NCBI RefSeq assembly: GCF_001636405.1
Contig: NZ_KV440950.1
Span: 4,506,778-4,570,777, forward strand
Direction of reading: 5' to 3'
Source: Peribacillus frigoritolerans
GTDB taxonomy: Bacteria > Bacillota > Bacilli > Bacillales > DSM-1321
DNA length: 64,000 bases
In this document: one piece after another, positions 46,541-55,558 of the stretch
Numbering within the stretch: the stretch's first letter is position 1
Layout of the letters: each line of letters starts with the position of its first letter
Notes under the pieces: model-generated
Database searches by the model: none
Seen by the model: the letters and a program-made list of their open reading frames with translations, nothing else
Told to the model about the DNA's origin: nothing
Translations under genes and position numbers: made by a program

Positions 46541-46672
46541 CGGAGCAGCCTAAAGACACCGGGTTGCTAATTGCTGCCCAAAACCACATCCTGCATCAGT
46601 GCTGACTATCAGGTTCAAAATGGCTGAACCAGAACCGTTCACCCTCAGCCTTTAGGCTCCCCTTATGGAAGT
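46541..46672 (-). promoter_or_regulatory. TPP-riboswitch-like element without a thiamine gene
   Basis: Read on the - strand the segment has GGGGAGCC-TAAA-GGCTGAGG followed by TTTTGAACCTGAT and a GCAGGATGTGG segment, in the order of the Thi-box (GGGGxGCC...GGCTGAGA...GAACCTGAT...GCGTAGGGA). The last block is degenerate. A downstream CTTTAGGC-TG-CTCC can pair with GGAGCCTAAAG of the aptamer, an alternative fold. The next feature on that strand is a terminator, with no thiamine gene. It may be a decayed riboswitch, or one that only terminates. Confidence 0.5.
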
Positions 46673-46708
46673 ATTTAATTTTCGATCATCGGTTAGAATA
46701 TCTATTAG

Positions 46709-46733
46709 TTTCTTTAAATGCCAATTAAAGAAA
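46709..46733. promoter_or_regulatory. inverted repeat upstream of the CDF gene
   Basis: TTTCTTTAA and TTAAAGAAA flank 7 bases, about 185 bases before the CDF start. It could be an operator. It does not match the MntR consensus by eye. Confidence 0.35.
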
Positions 46734-46916
46734 AACTGTACATGTCATCGAAACTCACCCTTTTACCATTTCATGTAAATATCATTTCGTTTATCCAACT
46801 TCTTTACAGACTTTCAATACACCTGCTGATAACCAAGTTAGAATACGACAATTTTTCTATAGACTCACTAAGGTTTGATTTTATTAAGCCTAATTTACAT
46901 TGGGGAGGGAATGGAC

Positions 46917-47804
46917 ATGGATAAACATTCGATATCAGCTGAAAAAGGCGCCTACATAAGCATTGCCGCTTACATATTCTTGTCTGCTCTTAAATTGTCA
47001 TTTGGTTATTTCGGTGATTCTAAAGGGCTTTGGGCTGATGGTTTAAATAATACGACCGACATCATCGCTTCCATAGCCGTTTTGATTGGTTTGAAAATTT
47101 CAAAGAGACCTCCTGATGATAATCATTCATATGGTCATTTACGGGCGGAAACCGTAGCGTCATTGGTAGCTGCCTTCATCATGATCACTGTGGGCCTTCA
47201 GGTTATATACAGTGCCATTGAATCCTTCTTTCACCAAGATTCAACAACCGTACCCAGTATGCTGACCGGTTATGTCGCTCTATTCTCTGCCATCTTCATG
47301 TACGGAACCTACCGTTATAACCTTACATTAAGTAAAAAAATCAACAGCTCTTCCATCTATGCCGTTGCTCAGGATAATCGTTCCGATGCCCTTGTCAGTG
47401 TTGGTGCTTTCATTGGAATCATCGGTACTAAGTTGGGAATCCCTTGGCTGGATGCGATAGCTGCAGCAGTCGTTGGGGTCATTATATGCAAAACGGCCTG
47501 GGATATCTTTCGTGATGCGTCCATCTCTTTAACCGATGGTTTCGACGAGCAGCTCCTGCAAAAGATCGGACAAACCATTATATTGACAGAGGGTGTTAAA
47601 GACATGAGTGAAATTAAAGCACGGATGCACGGAAGTGAAATCCTGCTCGAAACTACCGTTCATGTCAACCCTCTTTTGACCGTCATCCAAGGTCATGATA
47701 TTACAGTTAGAATCGAAGAAAATCTTTTGAAGGAATATAATATCCAGCATGTGATCGTACACATCGAACCATATGCATTTCATAAAAAAGGTAACCGTCA
47801 TTAA
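46917..47804 (+). CDS. CDF-family divalent cation exporter (MneP/MneS-like)
   Basis: A 295-residue cation diffusion facilitator with six predicted membrane helices and a cytosolic C-terminal domain. Transport-site residues lie in LWADGLNNTTDIIAS near residue 40 and AVAQDNRSDALVS near 160; the NxxxD/DxxxD arrangement fits manganese-type exporters such as MneP/MneS, though iron or zinc cannot be excluded. The ATG at 46917 has GGGGAGGG seven bases upstream. Single gene whose terminator overlaps the stop codon. Confidence 0.88.
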   Translation: MDKHSISAEKGAYISIAAYIFLSALKLSFGYFGDSKGLWADGLNNTTDIIASIAVLIGLKISKRPPDDNHSYGHLRAETVASLVAAFIMITVGLQVIYSAIESFFHQDSTTVPSMLTGYVALFSAIFMYGTYRYNLTLSKKINSSSIYAVAQDNRSDALVSVGAFIGIIGTKLGIPWLDAIAAAVVGVIICKTAWDIFRDASISLTDGFDEQLLQKIGQTIILTEGVKDMSEIKARMHGSEILLETTVHVNPLLTVIQGHDITVRIEENLLKEYNIQHVIVHIEPYAFHKKGNRH

Positions 47805-47825
47805 CTTTACGGATACCTTTTTTTG
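47784..47825 (+). terminator. terminator overlapping the CDF stop
   Basis: AAAAAAGGTAACCGT pairs with ACGGATACCTTTTTT (one mismatch). The loop contains the TAA stop codon. Confidence 0.85.
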
Positions 47826-48040
47826 TTATTTATTCCTGTAATTACTGTAATAAAACTGTGTCAAAAAAAGGTATTTATTGATTGATTGCCGAATATTTAT
47901 CCAATTGACACATGTTAAAGGAACAGTAATCTGTTATCATGAAAACAAGTTGTAATTATTTTGATATTTTGTAATTTCATTCAAATAAAGTACTTTCTGG
48001 TTCAAAAGTAAATTCATTTTCCTATAGTATGGAGGGCAAA

Positions 48041-49150
48041 ATGGTATCTAATCGAGAAATGACCATTCACTTTTTATCTTCTCAAAAAAACAGTATCATT
48101 TCCAAATGGAAAGATGAGTTGCTGCATTTACCGGACGGATATCTGGGGTATTTCAAAGGAGAAGTGGAAAATATTTTTAATTTTCTAATGGATCAGGTTG
48201 GAAAATCGGATACTGACATAGACGATGTACTGAAGGTCGTAGGGGAAAAAATTGCGGCTGATCGCGTTACTAAGCAATTGGATATGGAAAATTTCTTTTC
48301 CACTGTAACCATCGGGAGATCCGTCATCATAGAGCACATTTTGAATTCCGGCGCACACAAAGAAGAAATATCGGCTCTAATAAAACGGGTAAACGTTTAC
48401 TTCGATAAACTCATTCATTTTGCATTATCCCATTATACCGAATTGAAAACGATGGAACTTGAAGAACGCTATCAATTCATAAGCCCAAACCATAAAGACC
48501 GTTTGACGCTCCTTGGCCAAATGACCTCAAGCTTTGTCCATGAATTCAGAAATCCACTGACTTCCATCATGGGGTTCATACAATTATTACAGGCAGAACA
48601 ACCTGAGATAAAGTACCTTGATATCATTTCAAAGGAATTGGATCAGCTCAATTACCGGATCACGCAATTTCTTAATATTTCCAAAAAGGAGACTTCAACA
48701 ACACAAGCTGATCTATTTTCCATTGCTCAGCTTGTGAATGAGGTGATCGAATTTTTATATCCCAGCATTTTGGAAGTTAATGCTTCCATTACATGCAATA
48801 TTGCCGAGGATGCCGTAATTTCGGGTTCTAAAGAAGAATTCCGTCAAGTTTTACTAAATATTATATTAAATGCTCTTGATGTGGTTGCAGGGATGCCTTC
48901 CCCATCCATTTACATTTCAGGCTCTGAATCGCCACCCGGCATTCTTACTTTAAATATATCGAATAATGGGCCGAAGATACCTGACGACGTCCTGCCGAAT
49001 ATTTTTGAGCCATTCATCACCACAAAAAAAAGAGGAACGGGATTGGGATTATTCGTCTGTAAAGAAATCGTTTTAAAGCATCAAGGAACATTATCCTGTC
49101 ACTCTACCGATTTCCTAACAACCTTTTCCATACAATTAAAAACTAAATAA
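48041..49150 (+). CDS. orphan sensor histidine kinase
   Basis: A 369-residue cytosolic kinase. The N-terminal about 150 residues are helical with no recognised sensor; then the H-box SFVHEFRNPLTSIMGF near residue 160, N-box QVLLNIILNALDVV near 265, and G boxes with ITTKKRGTGLGLFVCKE near the C-terminus. No membrane helix is seen. No response regulator is nearby, as for Bacillus kinases that feed the Spo0F/Spo0B phosphorelay; that link is inferred. GGAGG supports the ATG at 48041. Confidence 0.85.
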   Translation: MVSNREMTIHFLSSQKNSIISKWKDELLHLPDGYLGYFKGEVENIFNFLMDQVGKSDTDIDDVLKVVGEKIAADRVTKQLDMENFFSTVTIGRSVIIEHILNSGAHKEEISALIKRVNVYFDKLIHFALSHYTELKTMELEERYQFISPNHKDRLTLLGQMTSSFVHEFRNPLTSIMGFIQLLQAEQPEIKYLDIISKELDQLNYRITQFLNISKKETSTTQADLFSIAQLVNEVIEFLYPSILEVNASITCNIAEDAVISGSKEEFRQVLLNIILNALDVVAGMPSPSIYISGSESPPGILTLNISNNGPKIPDDVLPNIFEPFITTKKRGTGLGLFVCKEIVLKHQGTLSCHSTDFLTTFSIQLKTK

Positions 49151-49193
49151 TGGATAAATATCCTTTTTTCCTTAGGGTTTTAGTGTGAAATTT

Positions 49194-49223
49194 TTGACTG
49201 ATTGACGTCCAGTTACTTATACT
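49194..49223 (+). promoter_or_regulatory. promoter of the first CorC-like gene
   Basis: TTGACT at 49194-49199, an 18-base spacer and TATACT at 49218-49223. It implies a 5' leader of about 195 bases before the TTG start. Confidence 0.6.
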
Positions 49224-49424
49224 AATAGGAAGGTTCCACTACTGATCGAGGTGAATGATCCTATAGATTGAAAATAAAAACCAGATTTCATACAAGATAG
49301 CGAATTATTTTTCCATCTAACATTTTATATACTGATATCATTTCATTCATTATTGGTTTTGGGAGGTGACTGGGATAATTAAATCGTTCGGCACATCTGG
49401 CGATTCAATAAAGTCCCACACTAA

Positions 49425-50756
49425 TTGGACATATTAAGTTTTTTATTTGTCATTATTTTAATTGCTTTAACAGCCTTTTTTGTAGCTTCGGAATTTTCGA
49501 TCATAAGGGTTCGCAGCTCCAGGATCGATCAACTGATTGAAGAAGGAAACAAAAAAGCCATTGCGGCAAAAAAGGTCACATCCGATCTTGATGAATACCT
49601 ATCCGCGACACAGCTAGGAATTACCGTTACTGCCCTTGGACTGGGGTGGCTAGGACAACCGACCGTCCTCAAATTGGTTGGGCCCTTATTCAATGCCTTG
49701 AATATCCCACCAGAAGTTACAAGCATTCTGACATTTGTCATTTCATTTTCCCTGATTACGTTCCTGAATGTGGTTGTAGGTGAATTGGCTCCAAAGACGG
49801 TTGCCATCCAAAAGGCTGAGCAAGTGACCTTGGCAATTGCCGGCCCGCTGATTTTTTTCCATAAGATAGCCTTTCCCTTCATCTGGGCCTTGAATCATTC
49901 TTCCCGATTCGTTGTCGGATTATTTGGCTTTAAGCCAGCATCCGAAAGCGAAATAGCCCATACGGAAGAAGAATTGCGTTTCATCCTTTCAGATAGCTAT
50001 AAAAGCGGGGAGATTAACCAGTCGGAATTTAAATATGTAAATAACATCTTTGAATTCGATGATCGAGTTGCCAAGGAAATCATGGTTCCACGGACAGAAA
50101 TCATGACCATATCCAAGGATGAAACGGTACAGGAATTCGTCGATGTGGCCAAATTGGAAAAATACACTAGATATCCTGTTGTCGAAGGTGATAAAGACCA
50201 TGTCATCGGCCTAGTGAACTTAAAGGAAGTTTTCTCGGATCTTATCAAGAACCGGGAAATCCATATCAAAGCGATTGAAAATTACGCTCGTCCGATCATT
50301 CGGGTAATGGAAAATATACCAATTCACGATTTGTTGTTAAAAATGCAAAAAGAACGCATTCATATGGCTATTTTGATGGATGAATACGGCGGAACTTCCG
50401 GACTTGTCACAGTCGAGGATATCCTCGAGGAAATCGTTGGGGAAATTCGTGATGAATTCGATATCGATGAAGTTGCCTCAATCAGGAAAATTAAAGAAGG
50501 ACATTATATTTTGGACTCTAAACTTCTTGTAAAGGAAGTGAATGATCTCCTTGGCATTCACTTGGAAGAAGATGATGTCGATACTATAGGCGGATGGGTC
50601 CTTACTGAAAACTATGATGTGAAGGTAGGGGACATCATGGAAAAAGACGGATTCTGCTTTAAAGTGATTGAAATGGAAGATCACGCCATCCGTTCCATCG
50701 AGGTTACAAAAAAGGTCGTACATCTTCCTCTTGAAGAGGATCTTACCCAAGGTTAA
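49425..50756 (+). CDS. CNNM/CorC-type hemolysin family protein, paralogue 1
   Basis: A 443-residue membrane protein. An N-terminal CNNM (DUF21) domain with three or four helices ([17 protein letters not shown] at the start, [16 protein letters not shown] near 125), two CBS domains (about 200-320; [38 protein letters not shown]) and a C-terminal transporter-associated domain. Relatives include Mg2+-homeostasis proteins such as MpfA/YhdP and CorC. The TTG at 49425 is conserved with the paralogue; no strong ribosome site lies directly before it, while GGGAGG occurs about 60 bases upstream. Confidence 0.88.
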   Translation: MDILSFLFVIILIALTAFFVASEFSIIRVRSSRIDQLIEEGNKKAIAAKKVTSDLDEYLSATQLGITVTALGLGWLGQPTVLKLVGPLFNALNIPPEVTSILTFVISFSLITFLNVVVGELAPKTVAIQKAEQVTLAIAGPLIFFHKIAFPFIWALNHSSRFVVGLFGFKPASESEIAHTEEELRFILSDSYKSGEINQSEFKYVNNIFEFDDRVAKEIMVPRTEIMTISKDETVQEFVDVAKLEKYTRYPVVEGDKDHVIGLVNLKEVFSDLIKNREIHIKAIENYARPIIRVMENIPIHDLLLKMQKERIHMAILMDEYGGTSGLVTVEDILEEIVGEIRDEFDIDEVASIRKIKEGHYILDSKLLVKEVNDLLGIHLEEDDVDTIGGWVLTENYDVKVGDIMEKDGFCFKVIEMEDHAIRSIEVTKKVVHLPLEEDLTQG

Positions 50757-50761
50757 TGATC

Positions 50762-50804
50762 AAAAACAGCCACGTAAAAGGTTATTTTACGTGGCTGTTT
50801 TTTT
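50762..50804. terminator. bidirectional terminator
   Basis: AAAAACAGCCACGTAAAA pairs with TTTTACGTGGCTGTTTTT around a 5-base loop, between the convergent CorC-like and DedA genes. Confidence 0.95.
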
Positions 50805-50814
50805 AACGATTTGT

Positions 50815-51447
50815 TCATTTATCGGGAAACCGTCCCATTTTTTTGACCGTTACAATTGGAGGTGTGCTCTTTTTTTTCCATAAGATATACAGCATGATGA
50901 GGATAAAGGAAAAACCAGCAGCCGGTATTAGATAGGGTTCAGTTATTTCCCGGATTTGCTGCCAATTCTCGCCGAGGATCCTTCCTAAGGTCAGGAACAA
51001 TATGGTCCAAGGTATGACAGCCGCAACCGTATAAAATATAAACTTCCATACTGACATCCTCGCAATTCCGGCAGGGATGGAAATGGCATGACGAACAACC
51101 GGAATGAATCGAGCCGTAAAAACCACGCCCACGCCATACCGCTTAAACCACTCTTCAGCATGTACAATATGATTTTCTTTAATTAGAATATATTTTCCAT
51201 ATTTCAAGAGAAAGGGCCTTCCTCCATAATACCCCGCCCAATAGAGAAATAATTGTGCCATCGTCCCGCCTGCCACACCGGCAAGAACAGCTCCCCAAAA
51301 ATTCATTTTCCCCAGACCGACCACATAACCACCGTATCCAAGAACAAGCTCACTCGGGATGATTTCAACCATCAGCCCCAATAAAATCCCCATATAGCCC
51401 ATTTCCGCAAACCAATTCAATATCGTCATAATAAGCTGTGATATCAT
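50815..51447 (-). CDS. DedA/SNARE-associated family membrane protein
   Basis: A 210-residue membrane protein with about five helices. GLMVEIIPSELVLGYGGYVVG near residue 25 and the ARFIPVVRHAISIPAGIARM block near 115 are the DedA motif regions; the Arg and Glu residues needed for function are present. Several DedA proteins flip undecaprenyl phosphate or phospholipids. It resembles B. subtilis YngC in size. AAGGGGAG is nine bases before the ATG. Confidence 0.9.
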   Translation of the reverse strand: MISQLIMTILNWFAEMGYMGILLGLMVEIIPSELVLGYGGYVVGLGKMNFWGAVLAGVAGGTMAQLFLYWAGYYGGRPFLLKYGKYILIKENHIVHAEEWFKRYGVGVVFTARFIPVVRHAISIPAGIARMSVWKFIFYTVAAVIPWTILFLTLGRILGENWQQIREITEPYLIPAAGFSFILIMLYILWKKKSTPPIVTVKKMGRFPDK

Positions 51448-51568
51448 GCTATCGGACTCCCCTTACCGCTAATTTCAAATTGTTTGTCCTTCTATCCTAT
51501 TCAGCTCATAACGTTCTATTCGATTTTTCATATCCAGTTTCACAAGGCACCACATTCAGGATTGCACA

Positions 51569-51603
51569 AAAAAAGACCAGCTGCTATGTACTCCGGTCTC
51601 TTT
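51569..51603 (-). terminator. terminator of the 54-residue gene
   Basis: On the - strand AAAGAGACC pairs imperfectly with GGTCTTT and ends in TTTTTTT. It starts three bases past the stop codon at 51607. Confidence 0.65.
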
Positions 51604-51606
51604 ACA

Positions 51607-51771
51607 TCAATATTCTTTTAGCTCCCCTTTTTGGGAAATTTGAGAAAAAACAGCGGTAGTGAGTAAGGATGAATCATTTTGTGAAACATTAGTGAAAATC
51701 TCCTGCCGTGATTTCGTTTTTTCAATATGAATCCCGAGATCTTTATACTTGTTGATTATTTGATTATTCAT
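51607..51771 (-). CDS. 54-residue hypothetical protein
   Basis: A short ORF starting MNNQIINKYKDLGIHIEKTK and ending in KGELKEY. AAAAGGAGGG lies six bases before the ATG and a terminator follows the stop, so it is very likely expressed. The protein is hydrophilic, with a Ser/Thr/Asn-rich middle and no signal peptide or helix-turn-helix. It is not recognised. It lies 92 bases downstream of the lipoprotein gene on the same strand and may share its transcript. Confidence 0.7.
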   Translation of the reverse strand: MNNQIINKYKDLGIHIEKTKSRQEIFTNVSQNDSSLLTTAVFSQISQKGELKEY

Positions 51772-51863
51772 GCTTACCCTCCTTTTCTGCTGTACCGTTA
51801 TCCTTTAACTTCCCATTTAACGAAGTAATAAAACCTGTTTAATCGATTCGATCCAAAAAACAA

Positions 51864-52577
51864 TCAATTGACATGAATGGTTTGCAGTTGGTGTTCATGC
51901 ACTTCGTCTTTTTCAACATGGACCTGGACCTTATAGGTTCCCGCTTCTTCGAAAGATACCTTATTTAGATATGTTCCATTCCCATCTTCTTCAGCTTTGG
52001 TGAAATGACTCTCTTCGCTGCCTTCCTTCCACACCTCGAAATTCACATCTGCATTTGTCAGCGGCTTCCCATTCAATTCAACCGTCGCTTCAAAGTTCGA
52101 ACTGTTTCCTGCCTTTACAGGGTTACTTTGAAACCCGATAGATACATCCGTACTAGGATGAACCGATGCACCTTCACTTTCATGTCCTGGAACGACAACT
52201 TCTTTTTCAGGCATTACATGAAGGCCTTCAGCCGTTACATGGGACACTACAATATATTTGCCTTGTTCGTCAAAAGTATGCATCACTTGATACATGCCAC
52301 TTCCAGTATTCTTTGCTTCAAGCATTTCCCGTTTATCCTGTCCGGACTTTCTCACTTCAAACAGCACCTCATCAGCTTCATTCACCAATTGGCTTCCCTG
52401 TTTCACTGTCGTTTCAAGAATGACTTCTTTTCCAGGCTCCACCTTCCCTTTAATGACAATTGATGCATCCATCGATTCTGGAACAGCACTGTTCACTTCC
52501 TTATCCTCTGGCATTTCAGACTCTTGACACCCTGCCAGCATAACTAACAACGCAGTACACATATAAAGTTTTTTCAT
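51864..52577 (-). CDS. lipoprotein with two YtkA-like domains
   Basis: A 237-residue lipoprotein: signal peptide with lipobox LAGC (Cys at 17), then two similar beta-rich domains (about 40-130 and 145-235). Each includes a VKAG/VEPGKE-type strand followed by SGMYQVMHTFDEQGKY or NGTYLNKVSFEEAGTY, typical of YtkA/FixH-like domains. Such domains are often linked to copper or membrane stress, but no metal ligand cluster is evident. AAGGGAAG precedes the ATG. Confidence 0.82.
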   Translation of the reverse strand: MKKLYMCTALLVMLAGCQESEMPEDKEVNSAVPESMDASIVIKGKVEPGKEVILETTVKQGSQLVNEADEVLFEVRKSGQDKREMLEAKNTGSGMYQVMHTFDEQGKYIVVSHVTAEGLHVMPEKEVVVPGHESEGASVHPSTDVSIGFQSNPVKAGNSSNFEATVELNGKPLTNADVNFEVWKEGSEESHFTKAEEDGNGTYLNKVSFEEAGTYKVQVHVEKDEVHEHQLQTIHVN

Positions 52578-52671
52578 ATGAACTTCCCTTTACTATTTAT
52601 TAGACTAAAAATCTGTCCTCTTCATATTGCCCATCCTTTCCTTTTTTCAGATTTTTATACATAATTTTACA

Positions 52672-53244
52672 TCAAATGGTTCGCATTACGGTGACTGAAG
52701 TCAGCATGGCTACCGCGATGATCGTTAAAAATGAATATAAAAAGATTGAAGTCCCCACAACGCTCAATCCGCAAAGCAGTACACACCCATCAATGAAAAA
52801 AATCAGCAGACCTACATTGAGTCCACTTTTCCTGGAAAGGATCTGTGCCAACATATCGGTTCCGCCTGTAGAGGTCCCATACCGGAGCATTAAACCGATT
52901 CCAAGTCCAATCAACCCTCCCCCGATTATCGCACTTACATAAATGGGGAGGTTCCATCCTGTGACAGCGTCGGAAAAAATATCGATGCATAAAGAGGAAA
53001 AAAGCAAGCCATGCAAGCTGTTCAGGAATAATTTTTTTTCAAAGTACCAAGCATATATATATAATGGAATGCTGCTCAAAATCACACCCAGTCCTGTCGG
53101 AAGTCCTATATAGTAATGAAAAATCAGCCCAATCCCTATCATGCCTCCATCCAATAAATGATAAGGTATCAGAAAAAAATTGATTCCCACACCTACAAGC
53201 ATGCTGCCGGCAATGATCGCTGCCATCCGTTCCATGATTTTCAT
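52672..53244 (-). CDS. YitT-family membrane protein, short form
   Basis: A 190-residue protein with five predicted helices. GVGINFFLIPYHLLDGGMIGIGLIFHY at the N-terminus and LRYGTSTGGTDMLAQIL near 130 mark the YitT/DUF161 family. The usual C-terminal DUF2179 domain is missing, giving the short form. Function unknown. AAGGGGGTGG before the ATG at 53244 decides that start. Confidence 0.82.
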   Translation of the reverse strand: MKIMERMAAIIAGSMLVGVGINFFLIPYHLLDGGMIGIGLIFHYYIGLPTGLGVILSSIPLYIYAWYFEKKLFLNSLHGLLFSSLCIDIFSDAVTGWNLPIYVSAIIGGGLIGLGIGLMLRYGTSTGGTDMLAQILSRKSGLNVGLLIFFIDGCVLLCGLSVVGTSIFLYSFLTIIAVAMLTSVTVMRTI

Positions 53245-53401
53245 GGCTGCCACCCCCTTTAATTCTTGCATTTAAAACTTGTCTTGGTTTCTATAGAATA
53301 TGTTTGTACCATCAAAAAAATAATGAAACTGAACAATTTTTTATGAAACGGCCCTTAGTTTTCTGAATATTCTATAATATGTTACAATAAAGTAGAGAAA
53401 A

Positions 53402-53485
53402 CAGTCAAAAACAGCTAATTATTAGCTCAAACTGATCCTTTACAAGCAATTTACCGGATTTATGGTGCCGTAAGCTGTTTGACTG
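53402..53485 (+). promoter_or_regulatory. long inverted repeat overlapping the second CorC promoter
   Basis: CAGTCAAAAACAGCT (53402-53416) pairs with AGCTGTTTGACTG (53473-53485) leaving two extra A. A palindrome, AGCTAATTATTAGCT, overlaps the first arm. The second arm contains the -35 box TTGACT, so the repeat may be an operator or an RNA fold of an upstream transcript. Confidence 0.5.
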
Positions 53486-53507
53486 AATGATTAACTCTTT
53501 CTATAAT
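53479..53507 (+). promoter_or_regulatory. sigma-A promoter of the second CorC-like gene
   Basis: TTGACT at 53479-53484, exactly 17 bases, then TATAAT at 53502-53507. This gives a leader of about 350 bases before the TTG start at 53863. Confidence 0.75.
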
Positions 53508-53862
53508 GAAAGTATTTAAATTAATTAGATTGAGGTGATTTGATGGGGCATTAAAGAATGTTCGTTTTGACGGACAGGCGCTGCTTTGCGTAACGGATAT
53601 GTGCATCCTTTTGGAAAATGGCTGCACTCCTTCAGACAGAAATTCTTCTATTTCCCGTCTACGCATCGCTAATCGGCATATACTATTATTCTCTTCATCA
53701 CTAAAAGAAATGGGAGTTCAAGCGGCTGCACATCCATGGCCACAGGCCTTTTTGAAGCAATCCCGAAAATATTCAGCACGGCAAAAAAAATATACTTGTA
53801 TATTTTAAAAATGTAGGAGGTGTACTCCTTATTCGTCTCGAAGGCGAGTTAAGGGAGACTAT

Positions 53863-55215
53863 TTGGACATAATAAACTTGGTTCTTATTGCCATTTTAAT
53901 TGCTTTAACAGCATTTTTTGTAGCTACGGAGTTTGCGATTGTTAAAGTGAGAAGCACGAGGGTCGATCAATTAATTGAAGAAGGAACGAGGAATGCCATT
54001 TCAGCAAAGAAGGTCATCTCCAACCTGGATGAATACCTCTCAACTTGTCAGCTCGGAATTACCGTTACAGCTCTAGGGCTTGGATTCCTTGGGGAACCGA
54101 CAGTTGAAAGCATTTTGCACCCACTCTTGAATCAATTGAATCTTCCAAATTCAGCTTCACATGCACTCTCGGTTGCAATTGCCTTTTCTTTCATTACGTT
54201 CATACATGTCGTTGTTGGAGAATTGGCACCGAAAACATTGGCGATTCAAAAAGCGGAGCAAGTAACATTATTGGTTTCGAAACCTTTAATTGCCTTTAAC
54301 AAAGTCATGTATCCATTCATCTGGGTACTGAATGGCTCTGCAAGGACGCTTACAAGAATGCTAGGATTAAAAGCGGTTTCCGAACATGATTTGGCTCATA
54401 CAGAAGAAGAGCTTCGAATCATTGTTTCCGAAAGCTACAAAAGTGGCGAAATTAACCAATCAGAGTTTAAATATGTGAATAAGATTTTTGAATTCGATGA
54501 TCGGATCGCAAAAGAAATCATGGTTCCACGTACAGAAATTGCAACGGTATCCAAAGATGATACGATCCAGCAGTTTTTCACCGTAATGGCGGAAGAGAAT
54601 TTTACGCGATATCCTGTCATTGATGGTGATAAGGATCATGTTATCGGAATGGTCAATATCAAAGAGCTATTCACTGAAATGATAGACAGAAACAATCAGG
54701 CAGCGTCAACGATCGACCGATATGTTCGTCCAATCATCCGTGTCATTGACAGTATCCCGATTCACGATTTACTTTTAAAAATGCAAAAGGAACGGATCCA
54801 CATGGCCATCCTCATGGATGAATACGGCGGTACGTCAGGTTTGGTTACCGTTGAAGATATCCTTGAAGAAATCGTTGGCGATATCCGCGATGAATTCGAC
54901 CTGGATGAAGTTCCCGATGTCCGCAAATTAAAAGAAGATCACTACATCATCGATGCCAAGGTATTAGTAAGTGAAGTGAATGATTTACTTGGATTGGATA
55001 TCAATGATGAAGATATTGATACGATGGGCGGATGGATCCTTACGGAGGATTATGAGGCCAAACAAGGTGATATCCTGACTTATGGTCCCTATAACTTCAG
55101 GATAAAGGAAATGGAAGATCACCATATTCGTTATATTGAAATATTTAAACAAGCAAAAGTCGTAAGCGAAGTGAAAGAATTCCCGATCATATCACAAACC
55201 GAAATCGTTTCATGA
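53863..55215 (+). CDS. CNNM/CorC-type hemolysin family protein, paralogue 2
   Basis: A 450-residue paralogue of the protein at 49425, with the same layout: CNNM membrane domain ([33 protein letters not shown]), two CBS domains ([38 protein letters not shown]) and a C-terminal domain. The N-terminal [17 protein letters not shown] nearly repeats paralogue 1. It starts at TTG, with AAGGGAG seven bases upstream. The two genes are separated by three - strand genes and one small ORF, so they look like a local duplication. Probable divalent-cation or magnesium role by family. Confidence 0.88.
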   Translation: MDIINLVLIAILIALTAFFVATEFAIVKVRSTRVDQLIEEGTRNAISAKKVISNLDEYLSTCQLGITVTALGLGFLGEPTVESILHPLLNQLNLPNSASHALSVAIAFSFITFIHVVVGELAPKTLAIQKAEQVTLLVSKPLIAFNKVMYPFIWVLNGSARTLTRMLGLKAVSEHDLAHTEEELRIIVSESYKSGEINQSEFKYVNKIFEFDDRIAKEIMVPRTEIATVSKDDTIQQFFTVMAEENFTRYPVIDGDKDHVIGMVNIKELFTEMIDRNNQAASTIDRYVRPIIRVIDSIPIHDLLLKMQKERIHMAILMDEYGGTSGLVTVEDILEEIVGDIRDEFDLDEVPDVRKLKEDHYIIDAKVLVSEVNDLLGLDINDEDIDTMGGWILTEDYEAKQGDILTYGPYNFRIKEMEDHHIRYIEIFKQAKVVSEVKEFPIISQTEIVS

Positions 55216-55216
55216 T

Positions 55217-55261
55217 AATAACCCCCGTTCCTAAAACAATAGGAGCGGGGGTTATTTTTTT
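55217..55261 (+). terminator. terminator after the second CorC-like gene
   Basis: AATAACCCCCGTTCCT pairs with AGGAGCGGGGGTTATT (one U-G), followed by TTTTT. Confidence 0.92.
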
Positions 55262-55401
55262 CAACTGGTACATGAAATAAAATAAATACATATTATATAA
55301 AACCTGCTTCATTTAGCATTGGATGATTACATGAAGTATAGTTCTACCTTTATTGTTTCATACTGATAAAAAAGCGATACTTTTTGAAGGAGTGAAGAAT
55401 C

Positions 55402-55551
55402 ATGAAACTCATAACCATTTGCCAGCACTGCAAAGGGAAAGGGAAAACCCGTTATCTTCAATTCTTTTCCCGGGACTGCAATCATTGCAACGGTCAAGGT
55501 AAAGCCGTAAAAGATATGTCAAATTTAAGAAATCAGGCCAAAAACATCTAA
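55402..55551 (+). CDS. mini protein with two DnaJ-type CxxCxGxG motifs
   Basis: A 49-residue ORF. CQHCKGKG near residue 7 and CNHCNGQG near 30 are the two halves of a DnaJ-like zinc-finger unit, but there is no J-domain. GAAGGAGTGA precedes the ATG at 55402. It ends eight bases from the convergent AI-2E-type gene. It probably binds one zinc ion; a chaperone or RNA role cannot be stated. Confidence 0.72.
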   Translation: MKLITICQHCKGKGKTRYLQFFSRDCNHCNGQGKAVKDMSNLRNQAKNI

Positions 55552-55558
55552 TAATCTT

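Noticed and set aside
46541..46672. M-box read on the + strand, because of GCTGCCCAAAA
   Set aside because: Only one short block matches; the opposite strand has three blocks in TPP order, a better explanation.
46718..46924. A 68-residue + strand frame before the CDF gene
   Set aside because: No ribosome binding site, starts inside an inverted repeat and runs out of frame into the CDF start.
49230..49424. M-box (magnesium) riboswitch before the first CorC-like gene
   Set aside because: The core blocks of the M-box (GCTGCTGCCC followed by the paired CCAATGGGT region) are not found; only the general idea of a long leader is supported.
53599..53808. A 69-residue + strand frame in the leader of the second CorC-like gene
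   Set aside because: No ribosome site and low-complexity composition; the leader interpretation explains the region better.
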